A stretch of 64,000 bases of DNA from Ilyonectria destructans (GCA_020740775.1 JAHEWK010000010.1:248001-312000); one strand, 5' to 3'; positions 22,388 to 34,661 are shown, numbered from the stretch's first letter. The notes: a model not told the origin generated them from the letters alone. Numbers and translations are program-made.

Positions 22388-24153
22388 ATGGTGCGCAATG
22401 CCTCCCGAACTCACCGTCTCCCATCCCCCCTGCTGACGCGCCCTAGGTCGTCCTCGCGGCTTCGATTTGCACCCGAGGAGGGAAAGCTGTCCTCTCCAGA
22501 CAGTTCCGGGAGATGCCACGATCGCGGATAGAGGCTCTCCTGGCTTCGTTCCCCAAGCTTGCCGACAGCGGCACCCAGCACACCACCGTCGAGCAGGACA
22601 ATGTCCGCTTCGTATACCAGCCCCTCGACGAGCTCTACATGGTCCTCATCACCAACCGCCAGTCCAACATCCTCCAGGACATCGACTCCCTGCACCTGTT
22701 TGCCCAGGTCGTCACCAGCACATGCAAGACCCTCGACGAGCGCGAAATCGTCAAGAATGCCTACGAGCTTCTCAGCGCCTTTGACGAGCTCGTCACCCTC
22801 GGCTACCGAGAGAACCTGACCATCAGCCAGATTAAGACCTTTCTCGAAATGGAGAGCCACGAAGAGCGCATCCAGGAGATCATCGCTCGGGTAAGCACAC
22901 CTGGCCCCCCCTGGCCCTCTCTGCACCCATATCGATGCTCACAACCACCTAGAACAAGGAATTGGAGGCGACTGAGGAGCGGAAACGAAAGGCAAAGCAG
23001 CTCGAGATGCAGCGCAAGGACGCCGCCCGGAGCGGCGGTCGACCTGGAGGCATGCCACGCACCCCCACCTATCCCACCTACACGGCGCCTGCGCGATCGA
23101 CCGCCCCCGATACCTACGATTCTTACGAGGCTGAGAAGAACAAGACGTTCAACAAGTAAGCGGCATTTCCCGTGCCTGTTTGCAACAGGGCGACTAATAC
23201 CATATAGGTCCTCGGCTCCCAAGGCCAAGGGTATGCAGCTCGGAAAGAAGTCCAAGACGACCGACATGTTCGAGCGAGTACGAGGTGATATGGGCGGTGA
23301 GATTGACGATAGCCCCCTCGTCGCTCCGACCCCGACCCAACACGTTGAGCCCGCCGAGCCCCGCATCTCTTCCACCATGGACCGCGATGCTATTCACATC
23401 ACCATCTCGGAAACGATCTCGGCCAAGCTGTCCCGCGAAGGTGCCGTCAACTCGCTATCAATCACCGGTGACCTTACCCTTCGCATCTCGGACCCTAGCT
23501 TAACCAAGCTCAAGCTTAGTCTCCATGCTGTCGCCTCTCATGGAGCCCAGTTCCGCACTCACCCCAATGTCGACCGTAACCTCTTCAACGGTTCAAAGGT
23601 CATCCAGATGAGCAACACTGCCCGAGGATTCCCCGTCAACAACGCCGTCGGTGTCTTGCGATGGAGGGCTTCCCCCAAGGTCGATGATGCCAGCGCGTGC
23701 CCCATTACCTTTACTGTCTGGATCAATAAGGAGGGTGACAAGTACAACATGACTGTCGAATACGAGTTGACCGGCAGCGATGCTCTGAAAGACGTCAGCG
23801 TCATTATCCCCTACTCTGGTAGTGAGCCTGTTGTCTCAAGCTTCGATGCCACCTATGATGTGTCAGGCGACGCTGTGGAATGGACCATCGGCAACGTGGA
23901 TGGGGACAGCCCCAGCGGATCCTTCGAGTTCGAGGCTGAGTCCAGCGATGAGAATGACTTCTTCCCCATGACCGTGAGGTTCAACAAGTCGGCGCCTTAC
24001 ATTGACGTTGACGTAAGAGTTTGCCCCCTCCACCCAGCTGATTATATGCTAACCATGACACAGATTGTTTCCGCGTCGCTTCTAGAGGAGGATGAGGAGG
24101 TGACATTCTCCAGGGAAGTCAAGTGTCACTCAGACAACTTTTTGGTCGAGTAG
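22388..24153 (+). CDS. RET2: Coatomer subunit delta
   Basis: This is the delta subunit of COPI, which coats Golgi-to-ER and intra-Golgi vesicles. Exons are 22388-22390 (the ATG alone), 22447-22890, 22953-23155, 23208-24012 and 24064-24153, giving 514 residues. The spliced start MVVLAASICTRGGKAVLSRQ is the conserved delta-COP N-terminus. The longin-like domain covers about residues 1-150 (FVYQPLDELYMVLITNRQSN, SAFDELVTLGYRENL). A coiled basic linker follows (NKELEATEERKRKAKQLEMQ), then the mu-homology domain from about residue 250 (GGEIDDSPLV, RDAIHITISETISAKLSREG) to the end LEEDEEVTFSREVKCHSDNF. The ATG-only first exon is forced by the immediate GT, the TGCTGACG branch point and the CCTAG acceptor. 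Starting instead at the downstream ATG (22513) would delete the first beta strand. Confidence 0.95.
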
Positions 24154-24623
24154 ATGGAGCCTAAAAAGCCGGTCGTCTTTGGGAAATAGTCCAGCTGGGG
24201 AGCTGAACGGGGTCGGTCTATGAATTGGCGGGCTGTGTCGTGAAAGTAGTAGGCATCAGGAGTGTCTGGGGCTTAGAACCTAATGGCGCAATGACAATAT
24301 GGAATAAGAACGTGTTTTTCGTGATGACAGAACAACTCGCAATAGTTATTTGCCTTGCAATTGTTGCATACATTGTCTCCGAAATTTCTGTGGTAGTTTA
24401 TTGTCACCTTAGGGCGATTCGTGCACAGTGGCAAAAACGTGGCCCCGACACTGTCCTGTCGCGTAGACCCAACACCAACAAATCGCAGCTACACGCTGCT
24501 AAGACTGAGTCCACCTACAAGCTCGCCAACGCAGGACTTCACAAGATCCTTCCAAAACTTCCTGGCGATGTTCGTGTAGGTGAAGGCTCTGGTTTAATCT
24601 CAGGATTGAGAGGATAAACAGCC
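24154..24623. other. Spacer between delta-COP and APC4
   Basis: 470 bp between two genes on the same strand; must hold the delta-COP 3' end and the APC4 promoter. A plus-strand open frame at about 24225-24617 has a hydrophobic run but no family resemblance and is not called. Confidence 0.5.
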
Positions 24624-27249
24624 ATGTCTGAGGAAAAACAGCTCGCGCTCTTCAGCGAGACTGAGTACGACGAAAGAGCTCCCAATGGTTACCCCGTGAG
24701 CTGTCCAACCCTAGACTTGTCGGCGACATGGGATAGCACTGGGAGGAATCTCTTCATCTATCGGCCTCCTAGGCAAGCGGTTTCCAAGATTCACCAGGTC
24801 GGCGCGCCTGGTCAGAAGGCTCCCGAGGCACAGGCAGTGACGTGGAAGCCTGATGGTGAGTCCCCTCCAACTAGTCCCGTGAGCTCGCGTGTTCGGCATC
24901 TAAGCCGTTGTCTATCATCTAGGCCAGTTCCTTGCTGTGGGATGGAGCGATGGCTTCGTGCGGCTGATGGGCCTGGAGAATAACAAGGCAGCCCACCACA
25001 TCCAGGTGTGCGAGTCGCCAGGGACCAGGATCACGCACATTGGCTGGGCAAGCAGCAACATTGCCGACAAGAGCACCAATGCGGTCGCTCAGGCTATTAA
25101 GAACGGCCTCTCCAAGGAAGGGAGCCTTGGCGGAGATGATGCCCCCATGGACCTCCCACGAGAGCTCACCTTCCTGGAGGTTGATACCGCGTTGCCCAAG
25201 ATCAGCCCCCTCCCGAGCGCCAGCGCCGGTGCAGGGTATGTATCGAGCGTCGTATCGTCCTATCCAGTTGTACTGATCGGTTATAGGGAAGATGCTATGG
25301 TGTTTACCCTACGTACGGGAATCGATTTTCTCTTCCAGCCTCTAAAGCCTGAGGACTACGACCAAGTCAACGTCATGATTATCGGGACCAGCGATAGCAA
25401 ACTGCAGCTCAGCATCTACGACTCTTTCATCATCGGTAGCTTCCCGTGTCCGACCTTGGGGGCTTCAGCGGCGTCACAGCTGGTTCATCATGCCTCGCAC
25501 CCTCAAGTGTCAACGCACGCGTTGTTGCTCGCAGACAAGGCCGAGGGGCCAGAGGAAGTGCACCTCGTTCCCATGGATCTTCCATTCATCTCGTCTTCGC
25601 CTATTAACCTGTCTCTTCTAGCATCCAAGTTGACAACGTTGCAGAAGTTGCTGAGATATCTCAAGCAGACACAACTTCACATGGAAGTAGAGTGGAAGAA
25701 CACTCGCGAACTCCCCAGCCGATTTCTACGAAGCGTCGAAGGCGATCTTGAAAATATGGAGAGTGGCCCTCGCGGAATAGTCCCGGCCCTGTACCACACG
25801 GTTGTTACTGGGCATGCCTACGAACCAGTCCGTGAATGGCTCGTTGACAGTCTCGCCGAGCGGGTAAGTAGACCAGCCTCCAAACAATAATGCACACTGA
25901 TGTGGTATGTAGGGACACAAACGTTGGGACAAGGCAGTGGTCTCCGGACTCGAAAACCTTCGAAGCTTGGTACATGAGAACTTTTTACCAGCCCTCGACC
26001 GATGCTCCATTATACTGAGCAGACTACGTGGTCTCGCTCAATTTTACGATACCCGTGACGATATTGGCTTCTCTGTGGCGCAGATCAACCGAGTCATGGA
26101 TATTATCAGCTGCCTCAACCTCGTCGGCCACAAAATTCTGATTTCCGTCATGGACGAGCTTGAGCACTTTACATCATTTTCGACGTGGTTGCGCTTCCAG
26201 ATCGACCGCCTCGCGTCCTCTAGCTCGGCGATCGAGGAGCTCACCGAGAAGGAGGCAACGATGGATCATGGCAAGGTCCTCACATACATCGAACGATATT
26301 TGACAGAGAGTCCCCTCAAGATCTTCTTCGATGAGATCGAAAAGGACGACTACAGTGCAGATTGGGCGCACATCGAGGATGGCCCTAGCCTGCTGGACGT
26401 ACTCGACAAGCAGCTGACCAAGCAGGAGAATGGCCAACCAAGCATGAAGGCCCTACCGCATGTCGACTTCATGGTCAAATACGTGACGACGTGGTCCAAC
26501 CGCATCTTCAAAGACATTGCAGAAGCCAAGAAAAGGAGCGTCCGGTTTGGGAAGCCCATCAAGCTCTCAGTAGGCCATCCCATCACCAAAATGGACACGA
26601 GAATGTGCAGGACGACGAGCAATGTATGTTTTATGTGTTCGGTTCGCTGTTTGATATGCTGACTTCTCGCCCAGGATATGAAAATGGTGACAGCATTGAC
26701 GTCCAAAGAGACCAGTCATCAAGGTCGCTATTCCTCAATACTATGTAACTTCCTTCAATACATGCTGACAGTACTCAGTCCGCATCTTCTCCGCCGGCAT
26801 CGATATTGTCAACGGCATCAGCAACAATTTGCCACCGACCTCTTGCTGCATTGACCTTGGCTCCCGGACCCTCGTTGACCTGAAATTTCTCGACGACGAA
26901 ACTCTCATCGTTCTCGTCACCGACAAGGGTACGCATTCCTGATCCTTATCTATCCATTACAGCCCTAACCCCGTGGTTAGATAACGTGTTCAAAGTGCTC
27001 AGCGTGCCAATCCTACCCGATAAACTTGCCTACGGTCCTTACGATCCTAGCAATGCTACCGAGGCCACTCCCGTCTCAGCGGATGATTTCACGGCGTACT
27101 CTTTTCCTGAGGGCCCAGTGCTGCGGCCGGTACGGATGGAGGTTCATGACAGGAGCGATATCAGGGGTGAGGTACCTGCGAGGGTCTGCTTGCTGGAAAG
27201 CAACGGTACCACTCTGCGGACCTTTGCCTTGCCGGGCCCTGCGGCTTGA
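24624..27249 (+). CDS. APC4: Anaphase-promoting complex subunit 4
   Basis: This is a scaffold subunit of the APC/C ubiquitin ligase that drives mitotic exit. I propose seven exons: 24624-24855, 24923-25235, 25287-25863, 25913-26623, 26675-26723, 26779-26928 and 26981-27249, giving 766 residues. The N-terminal Apc4 WD40-like part shows CPTLDLSATWDSTGRNLFIY, AVTWKPDGQFLAVGWSDGFV and RLMGLENNKAAHHI. The central helical Apc4 domain contains NLRSLVHENFLPALDRCSII, LSRLRGLAQFYD and SPLKIFFDEIEKDDYSADWA. The C-terminal part, IDLGSRTLVDLKFLDDETLI then DNVFKVLSVP, is a returning beta segment. All junctions preserve phase. The 51-bp third-position intron (25236-25286) is stop-free, so intron retention is possible. 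The assignment rests on overall layout and these phrases. Confidence 0.88.
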
Positions 27250-27443
27250 ATATGATAATCATGTGCTACGAGGTACTTAGACGGTAAACCCGAGATTCAA
27301 TGATTAGTTCCAGATTGCGCCTTTTCGACGAAAGACAGGGGGCAATGTAGCAGAAAGCAGGTCTTAATGGTACGCTTATAAAGTATTGATACATGATAAA
27401 GTAAAGTAAAGAAGACAGACACAGAGCACCTTTAGCAATTCCT

Positions 27444-28755
27444 TCATTCCTCTCTAGGCTTAGTAATGTTAAAGAACTCAGTCAGGCCCTCGACGACAGC
27501 CTCGACGTTCATGTTAACAAGCGGCATGCTGTCGTAAGAGTCCTCCTTCATGATGGCGACGAGGGCAAGGTAACGGTCAACCTCGCGCAGCATAATAGGC
27601 TTGTTACTGTCGTGCAAGACCAGGCAGCTCTCGGCGGTCGGACACCCAACCTGGTCGTCAAGCGGAGCGCTCCAGGGCTCGCCTTCGAGGCGGCGGCGGC
27701 CATCATCGCTGCGCTGCCACGTACCGTAAACCTCTGTGATGTCGATGATGACGTCAATGTAGTCACTACAGATCTCGTAGCTGGCCATATCAGCCGTGGC
27801 GCTGTCGGTGGCGATGTAGATCTTAGATAGGACGTCGAAGAGGTAAGCCTTTTCGAAGCGGCAGGTGCGGCACAAGTTGGTGAGCATGGACTCGAGGGTA
27901 CCGAGACGAGGGATGAGCTTCTGGATAACCTTGGAGAAGGCCTCGAAGATGGAGTGGTTGTAGATAGATGTGAGGTGGAACGTCACGGGCGCGTTCTCAA
28001 AGCCGTGGTCGGAGAGTTCGTCCTGAATGCGAATAGTGATGTCGCGCTGGATGTCGAGCTTGTAGTCGTCCGAGAGGCCGTCAACCTTGTGGATGAAGAC
28101 CTCAATGTTAATATTGGGGTAGGTGCGTTGAAGGGAGAGGATGGTGGTATTGAGGCGCATTACGGCCTCGAGGTAGTCGTCCTGGGCGTCAATGACCCAA
28201 ATGAGTGCGCCGATCTCACCAAAGATGGCCTCCATATCGAAACCGGGGTTCTCAAAGATATCAATCTGGCCGGGAAAGTCCCAAACCTGGAAGTCCATGA
28301 AAGATCTGTGACGAAAGGTCAGCAAGTCCAACTAAGGACAAAATGAAAGGGTACCAACGCCATGGAATCCTTCTGGATACGCGCTGTCGACTCAAGGAAA
28401 AGGGTCTCGTTGGGCGGTAGCTTGTGGAAGACTACGCTCGAGATAGAAGACTTTCCGCTTCTGAAGAAGCTTGTCAGCTACATGTCATGACACGGTCCGA
28501 GAGGGTTACATACCGTCGTTGGCCCATAAGTAATAAACGGGGTTTGCCCTTGGCCGGGACGCCAGCGGTGGTGGCATCGGCAGCGGCGGCATTGGGGGCA
28601 TCCTTCTTCGGGGCTCCTCTGCGGGACTGTTCATAGAGACGTTGAAGGTTTAGCTTGGCTGGACTCATTTTGCCGGGGAGAATCTGAGAGGACGAGTCGT
28701 CGCCCTCGCCTTGGGAGAGCAGGGCGAAGTCTTGGAGGGGCGGGCTAAGGGACAT
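27444..28755 (-). CDS. GTR2: Rag-type GTPase Gtr2 (RagC/D homologue)
   Basis: Gtr2 pairs with Gtr1 on the vacuole as part of the EGO complex and signals amino-acid sufficiency to TORC1. Exons are 28514-28755, 28359-28460 and 27444-28305, giving 401 residues. The P-loop GQRRSGKS spans residues 78-85 and is split by the first intron. Switch/G3 reads DFQVWDFPGQIDIFENPGFD, and G4 is HKVD, as in Gtr2/RagC rather than the usual NKxD. The roadblock-like C-terminal half contains FEKAYLFDVLSKIYIATDS and SYEICSDYIDVIIDITEVYG, closely recalling yeast Gtr2. A 75-residue low-complexity N-terminal extension precedes the G domain. The second intron uses the uncommon donor GTTGGT; it is the only site that keeps frame. 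It is convergent with APC4, with under 200 bp between stops. Confidence 0.93.
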
Positions 28756-31260
28756 GGTGCTGCGGCAGGGACGGGCGGTGGATTTTATATGTGGAAGTGC
28801 TGTGGAGAGGTTGTGAAGGTGCAGTATGGCATTGTGCTCTTGGGGCGTTGTTTTTCCTTGATGATGGGGGACGCAACTCGATTAATGGTTGAGTTGATGG
28901 TGATAGGGGAACTGGTGCACCAGTCGTAGCTTTCACTCTCTGCTCGTCTCACTTGAAGGAAGCAAAAGGTCGAGTCTATCGCCTGGCGGTCTGTACGCTG
29001 GTCCAGACTAGCCACGAGTGTGTTCGGTCCGGTGCCATCTCATCTCATCCAAAGCCATCCAACTCAGAATGTCAAATATCATCTGTAATCTGTAATCTCT
29101 TCGACACCTCAGTGTTGCTCCGGGTCGTCGATGCCCATCCGCGGCGTGCCGTAATCAGACGTGTCCCGTCTATGGCCCAGTCGCTCAGGCCAGGCTGCTA
29201 CACACGGCAGTGGTAGGTTGGGTGCCGGACTGCCGTGGACACGAGGCGCACACTGTCGTAATTGCGGTTGCTGTCGCAGCCACACTGGTCGGTTCTGCTT
29301 GGGCTTTGAGGTCCCGGGCGTGGAGGAGCATGGGCCGAAACGCGAGCCACGGGGCCAAAGGCCAAATATAACGAAGCCAGCTCGCTCACGGTAACACAAG
29401 CTCATCCGCAGCCCAGCCCAACCCAGCCCTGTCCGCGCAGTGAGTCAACCTGCCAGGCCACCGCCGCCGCCAGCCAGGAGCCGCTCTATATCAGGTCGGA
29501 GTAACGACACACACGGGACGGGGTCAAGGGCTGGAGGCGCGGCTGCTGAGAGGGGTGAGTGATTGACAAGGCGAGGCTGCCGGGATCGATGGTGGTACAC
29601 CCCGGATAGTCGACTTGGGATCCTTGATCAGTCACTTCCGCCGTCTCTCTGCCGCGCTCTGTGGCTTCCCGTGGCTTCCCGTGGCTCACTATGGCTCTCC
29701 ATGCTTCTGATTCCCGCCGTGGTGGCACCTGGACCCATCGCAACCGCACCACCCACTTGAGCGGCCAAACCACATAGGGTCGTAATCGCCGGAAAAACGA
29801 ACGACGCCGTGAAACAGGCAAGGAAGAAAACGACAACAAGTAGGAAAACAATAGGCAAACGCTCCGGTTCTTACCTCCATCGTTTTGTCAAGTCCAACCG
29901 GCACCAGACGATAACGCGGCTAGCCGGGGGGTGATAGGCAGGGCTCAGAGATGCGTAGGCAGCGTTTCATCAAACTGACCCCGAGGCTGAAGCGGCTGAG
30001 GGCTGAGGTTGCTGCTGCTGGGTGCTTTTTGCTTTGGCTGGCGGCGCTGGCCGACGGAGCTGGACGCAGCGAGGGCGATCAACTGGATCACAGTCGAGGG
30101 AGTTGATGAGATGGCTGAGGGAGGCGGCGGCGCGGTGTCCAATAGTCGCCCACACCCGGAAAGCAAGCAGCCAAGAGTCGATAGTCGTGGTTTTTTTTTT
30201 TACTTTGTGCCCTTGCAGGGTTGAGCCAAGGCGTCGGTCGAGAATGTGTGGATGTGGGATGTGGGATGTGGGAGGACGGAGGGATTGAGGTATTGTGATT
30301 TGATGGCCCTGTGGTTTGAGCCAGCAGTTGTCAGGATGGAACTCAAAGGGAAGGACGGGCGGCCAGTCCAGTGAGGGGAGCTGTGAAGGTCCACTGTAAG
30401 GTCCTCCAGCAGTGCGGGGAGCTGTCATTCCTAGCCCCTATAACCCACTACAGCTAGCGCTACGTCACCCGGTCCCGCTAATTTCAGTGGAAGCCACCAA
30501 CTGCTAGGCTACAGCTCATATCGATTGAGTCGGAGTCACGGGACCTAGGATGCAAGACACGGCTATCGGGCAGATTCAGATCCAATTAATCGGGACAGCC
30601 GAGCACTTCCTCAGTGAATTCTGCATCAGGCAGACTCTACTTAATATGCTATACTCTCTCGACTTGGGCAGGTTTAAGTGGTGCCGTGGACCGACTGACA
30701 GACCGTAGGCAGCGTTGTAAGATTCCAGTATGCGATGCAGCTTACTTACATTCAGGTCTCTGTAACACTGTTGCCTGGCTTAGAGGGAAACGAGAATGGG
30801 CTCTAATTATACGATGGGCATGACATAAAAAAGGAAGATAAGGTAACCATAAACCATTCTCGACTGGTCTCAATTCAATGTGCAGCCCATTCTTCCAGGG
30901 TGCTTGTTGCTTTGGATAATGTCCGAAAGAGTTAGCCAAACTCAAACTGTTTGTGAAAGCCTTGGATTTCTAGACTATGGAATGAAAAGAACATTAGAGA
31001 AAGTGACCATTCACATTTAAAACACAAGTACACTCATGTCTTAGTCAAAGTCTCTCATACAGTTTGCCCAAATCAAAGCACACGTCGTGTTCGTGGCGAC
31101 CCACCCTACACTCCCAAGTCGCGTGGGATCAACTTGATTCAAATACCACCCCTCAACACCTTGCTAGTAAAATCACATAAAAAGCACCATCCATGCTTCT
31201 CGGTAGTAAACCCTCAAACAACACGATCCCAGGCAAACCTCACCAATTCCTATCATAACC
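28756..31260. other. Intergenic region between Gtr2 and MIF-domain gene
   Basis: About 2.5 kb, carrying the Gtr2 upstream region and the 3' flank of the MIF gene. I see poly-T near 30190, GATGTGG-type repeats near 30245-30272 and no gene. A minus-strand open frame at 29970-30428 has proline-rich antisense-like composition and was not called. Confidence 0.5.
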
Positions 31261-32430
31261 CTAGCTACCCTTGCGTAAACGCCCCCCTTGTACCCCTTGT
31301 GCGAGAGAAGACGTTCTCGTGAACAGCGATTGCACAAAGCTCTTGCTACGCCTCAGGGTCTTTGGCATATGCGCCTCGTCTCGTGGGCTTTGAGAGTCAA
31401 TATCTCTCACGGGCTCAGGCCCAGGTGACGGATCCGGCAACAAAGTACCTATGTGAACCCTAGGGCCGTCTGCTATCGAGGGCCTTGCCTTGGGTGATAC
31501 TGACTTGTCTCTTGGAGATGTTGACTTCTCGCTGGGGGATCCCTGCGTACAAAGCTGTTAGCACTCAAAAAACTCCCCTTTAGCTATCGCGTAGGACACA
31601 AACCTTGGAGGTCTTTGACCGGCGAACGGGGTTCTCCATCCCAACCCGTGGGTGCCCACCAGCCTCTGTGATCTCGCCTGCCACCGTCTTTCCCTTCCAC
31701 CCAGAGCACTCCTCCAGCATGGGCACGAACCGGACGTAGCCCCGGGATGCCGGCACCCCGATTGCCTGTTCCATGTGCTGCTGGAGAAGTACGACGTTGC
31801 GCTTGTTTGTGGCGGTCTGTACCAGGCTGGACAGTGCCTCGACAGTCAGGATGTAGGCTGGGTCGCAGCAGCCTCCAAAGAAGATGCACGCACTGTGATG
31901 GAGTGTTACCACAATGGAACTCACTGGCCGGTGGTATCTGACTGCCAGGTGCTGTGAGAGTTCCTTGACGAAGGTGAATTCGTCATGCACCTAGTGTTTT
32001 TGGTATCAGGACGCTGTCTCTGAGGAGCGAGCACGGGTTTGGGACGCAAGATGAAGCTTACAACGACGTTGGTCTTGAGTTCAGCCAGGACAATGGCCTC
32101 ACTCCGTACCATGTCCCCTAAGAGATCCGTCTCCTTCGATGCGAATACCTCCTCGAAATAAAGGCTACGCTGCTTCGCGAGCTCTGGGCGTGATTTCTTC
32201 CGCGTCACAGTTGTTACATCCCCTGGGAGTGGAGTTCGGATGTCCCTCAGCAACTTCTGGTCACCCTCCATGACAGGTTCGAGGCTCGGCATGTTCCTTC
32301 TAGACTTGACTCTCCGCTTAGGCGAGGTGAGTTTCGGGGGGCTTGCAAGCTGCGAGGATTGGTCTTCTGTGGTCTTTCTCGTATCGGATGCTCCTTGGAA
32401 GAGGTCCTGTGAATCTGGGGTGTCGTCCAT
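31261..32430 (-). CDS. MIF (macrophage migration inhibitory factor)-like domain protein
   Basis: Exons are 32062-32430, 31604-31990 and 31261-31542, giving 345 residues. A basic, Ser/Pro-rich N-terminus of about 105 residues leads into a single MIF/tautomerase-superfamily fold (about 108-240): AIVLAELKTNVVVHDEF, SQHLAVRYHRPVSSIVVTLH, SACIFFGGCCDPAYILTV and GYVRFVPMLEECSGWKGKT. These match the fungal MIF-like proteins I know and, more distantly, animal MIF (NTNV and FGG positions). A Ser/Arg/Pro-rich C-terminal tail of about 100 residues follows, with KTLRRSKSF resembling a kinase-site cluster. The catalytic N-terminal proline of true tautomerases is absent, because the domain is internal and Val stands at that position. 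Biological role in fungi unknown. Clean phase-0 splicing at both introns supports the model. Confidence 0.87.
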
Positions 32431-33920
32431 GGTCGCCTATTTGATATCGAGCCTCGGAGGGTTGTCGCTTGGATCTCGCCTGAAATCATCTGAGAGCGAA
32501 ATGAGAAACGGTGCTTAACGTCAGAACGTGCGCGAATAATATCGGCCAATAAGACCGCCAACGAAATAGCAGAAAAAGCAGCTCCAGCGTGTGTCCGTGA
32601 ATCAATGCAACAATACAAAAAAGGCCAGAGCGTGCCTGAGCACCGAGATACTTTGACCATCCAGTCCGTACCTACCGTAGGTAGGTACCTAGGTATCTAC
32701 CTAGCCTGGGATTTAATCGGCGCAAACTCGGGACGGGCACAAAGCAAGGGCTACGCGAGGAAGTAGCAAACACAAACTCGGCGCTTTTATCTCCTCCCGC
32801 CCGATAACTAGGTTGTCTGTTGATGGCGGCTCTACGAAACTCGCAAAAGAGGAAGAATGAGGGACGACGGGAGACGGGGGACGGGAGACGGGTCCGTGAA
32901 CGTCGCGAAATGGGCGAGCGTTTGTGTTTCTGCATTGTCCTTCTGTGCAATCCTTCCGTGTAAAACTTCGACATGTCCTCTCGCCCAATTTCACTCCTTG
33001 TTACACAACTCGTGATGTGAGTTGCTCCTTTGAGAAGGACCCGGGTACAAACATCTTTCTCAAATCGGCCCCATCAACAATGTGAAACAAACCTGCACCG
33101 GGCTCCCGATGCCCTAGATTGACCATCACCAATAGGTATTATTACTCGTGGGATTTTCCGTTCCTGAGAGCCCAACGTCAGTTGTCCTTGTGCCGGGCTA
33201 TCCTTGCTCACCGTTGTCTGTTTGACAGCAGGGGCTCCCGGTACTCACGACTCAGCTGAATCGCCGGGCTATTGATACGCGCATGTGGCCCGCATCAATC
33301 TAGGCCTATTTAATACATCCAGGGTATGTATCTTGAGATCTAGCCCCGGCCCTTCGATGCCTCTTTTCTCCTTGCTAGGTAATTTCCAGACGCAAGACTA
33401 TTAGATCAGCCCCTTGGCACTGTCCATCCGGAACTTGCCAGCTCATACTATACACCATCAACGGAAGCATCCGAGGTGGAGCGGCTACGTCTGCAGGTGA
33501 GTTGGCATTGGGATACCCGGGTTGACGGAATGGAAGTTTTAACACAAAGCTAGGCACCCCCGAGTCAAGGCTGAGACAAAACAGTCGCGACCCTGTCTCA
33601 GCCGTTCGACAGAAGGAGCTGAGCGCATAATGAAGGTCGAATTGATTACAAAATCGAAATATGACCTGTCAGAATCATAGGAGCCCAGACCCTGCAGCTT
33701 AAACAAAAACAAAGACGCCCACCCACATCCACGTCCCAAAAGATGTAAATTAGCCGAGAGCCTCGACCTCAGCCCCATCAACGTCCCTTATTCCACAGAA
33801 CCCCCCATGTCCCCTCCCCACTCACTGGGAGGGGGCAACGTAGGGGTTGCTGCCAGTGACAGTCCCCTGTCAAGCCAAGCTGACCTCGACCCAGGTCCCT
33901 GGGTCGCTTCACCCCAACTT
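32431..33920. other. Intergenic region between MIF gene and four-TM protein
   Basis: 1.5 kb without a gene. The MIF-proximal part has a dense cluster of CCTACC/GGTAGG words around 32668-32704, including the palindrome listed separately. The rest shows nothing I can support. Confidence 0.5.
32682..32691. promoter_or_regulatory. TAGGTACCTA palindrome upstream of MIF gene
   Basis: It lies 252 bp upstream of the MIF-domain start codon inside a larger imperfect palindrome built of TACCTA/TAGGTA units (about 32670-32704). A regulatory role is inferred from recurrence only. Confidence 0.35.
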
Positions 33921-34661
33921 CTAAGACATTGCCGGGCTTCCCGTCTTGCGTTCGGGACCATGCGCGGCTTGGTCGACTTGTCTCTGAATGCTAGCCTGGT
34001 ATCCCGCCACCCCCAGAATGATGGCCTGGAGGGGCACCAGGAACACGGAGAGACCCAGTCCAGCCTTGCTCTGCTTGCACAGAGTCCCGAAGTGGGGCTG
34101 TGTCATCATACCCACGTCCTTCCACCGGCATGTCCAGCTCTGGAACGAATCGGCTGTGGTCGATGCGTTTACGGCGTAGAAGAAGGACATGGCAATCATG
34201 GCAGCAATGAAAGCGATAGCCGGGGCGGCAAATGACAAAGCCATGTGTGCTCTTGAATGGCTCCGTACCTTTCGAGGGACTGTTAGTGTTGAATTGGCCA
34301 AAAGCAAACAGTGACAGCTGGGACTTACAACTTGGGTCTTACTAGCAAGCAGCGACATAGCATTGGCCACAATCACAATGGCACTTCCAGCCACCAAAGC
34401 CACAGTTGGGCGGAAATCCAGGTTGGATGGCCACAACGGAAGTAGGAAGTCGTCAGGAACGTGTGTGGCATTGTAGACGGCGACGGAATCAGCTGATACA
34501 CCTAGGATGGTGATGCCCGCGGCCAGCGCCAGCGCCGTCAGGGCCAGCCTGGCATTGTTGACTAGACCATACATGCGAATCTTGGAATCCAGCCGAAGAT
34601 CCTCGGAATCCACCTCAAAGTTGGAGGCGGGCATTTCCGTCTTGGAATCAGTAGTAGACAT
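33921..34661 (-). CDS. Four-TM membrane protein of unknown function
   Basis: Exons are 34343-34661 and 33921-34279, giving 225 residues; the intron is 63 bp with donor GTAAGA, branch-like CACTAAC and acceptor ACAG. Unspliced sequence is also open, so the intron is inferred. I start at the ATG giving MSTTDSKTEMPASNFEV; the frame is open further upstream but has no ATG there. Four hydrophobic segments are clear: LALTALALAAGITILGV, PTVALVAGSAIVIVANAMSL, MALSFAAPAIAFIAAMIAMS and GLGLSVFLVPLQAIILGVAG. A loop between segments three and four holds two Cys (WTCRWKDVG and GTLCKQ). The tetraspan layout resembles fungal MARVEL/SUR7-like small membrane proteins, but I cannot assign a family. Confidence 0.72.
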   Translation of the reverse strand: MSTTDSKTEMPASNFEVDSEDLRLDSKIRMYGLVNNARLALTALALAAGITILGVSADSVAVYNATHVPDDFLLPLWPSNLDFRPTVALVAGSAIVIVANAMSLLASKTQVVSPSCHCLLLANSTLTVPRKVRSHSRAHMALSFAAPAIAFIAAMIAMSFFYAVNASTTADSFQSWTCRWKDVGMMTQPHFGTLCKQSKAGLGLSVFLVPLQAIILGVAGYQASIQRQVDQAAHGPERKTGSPAMS

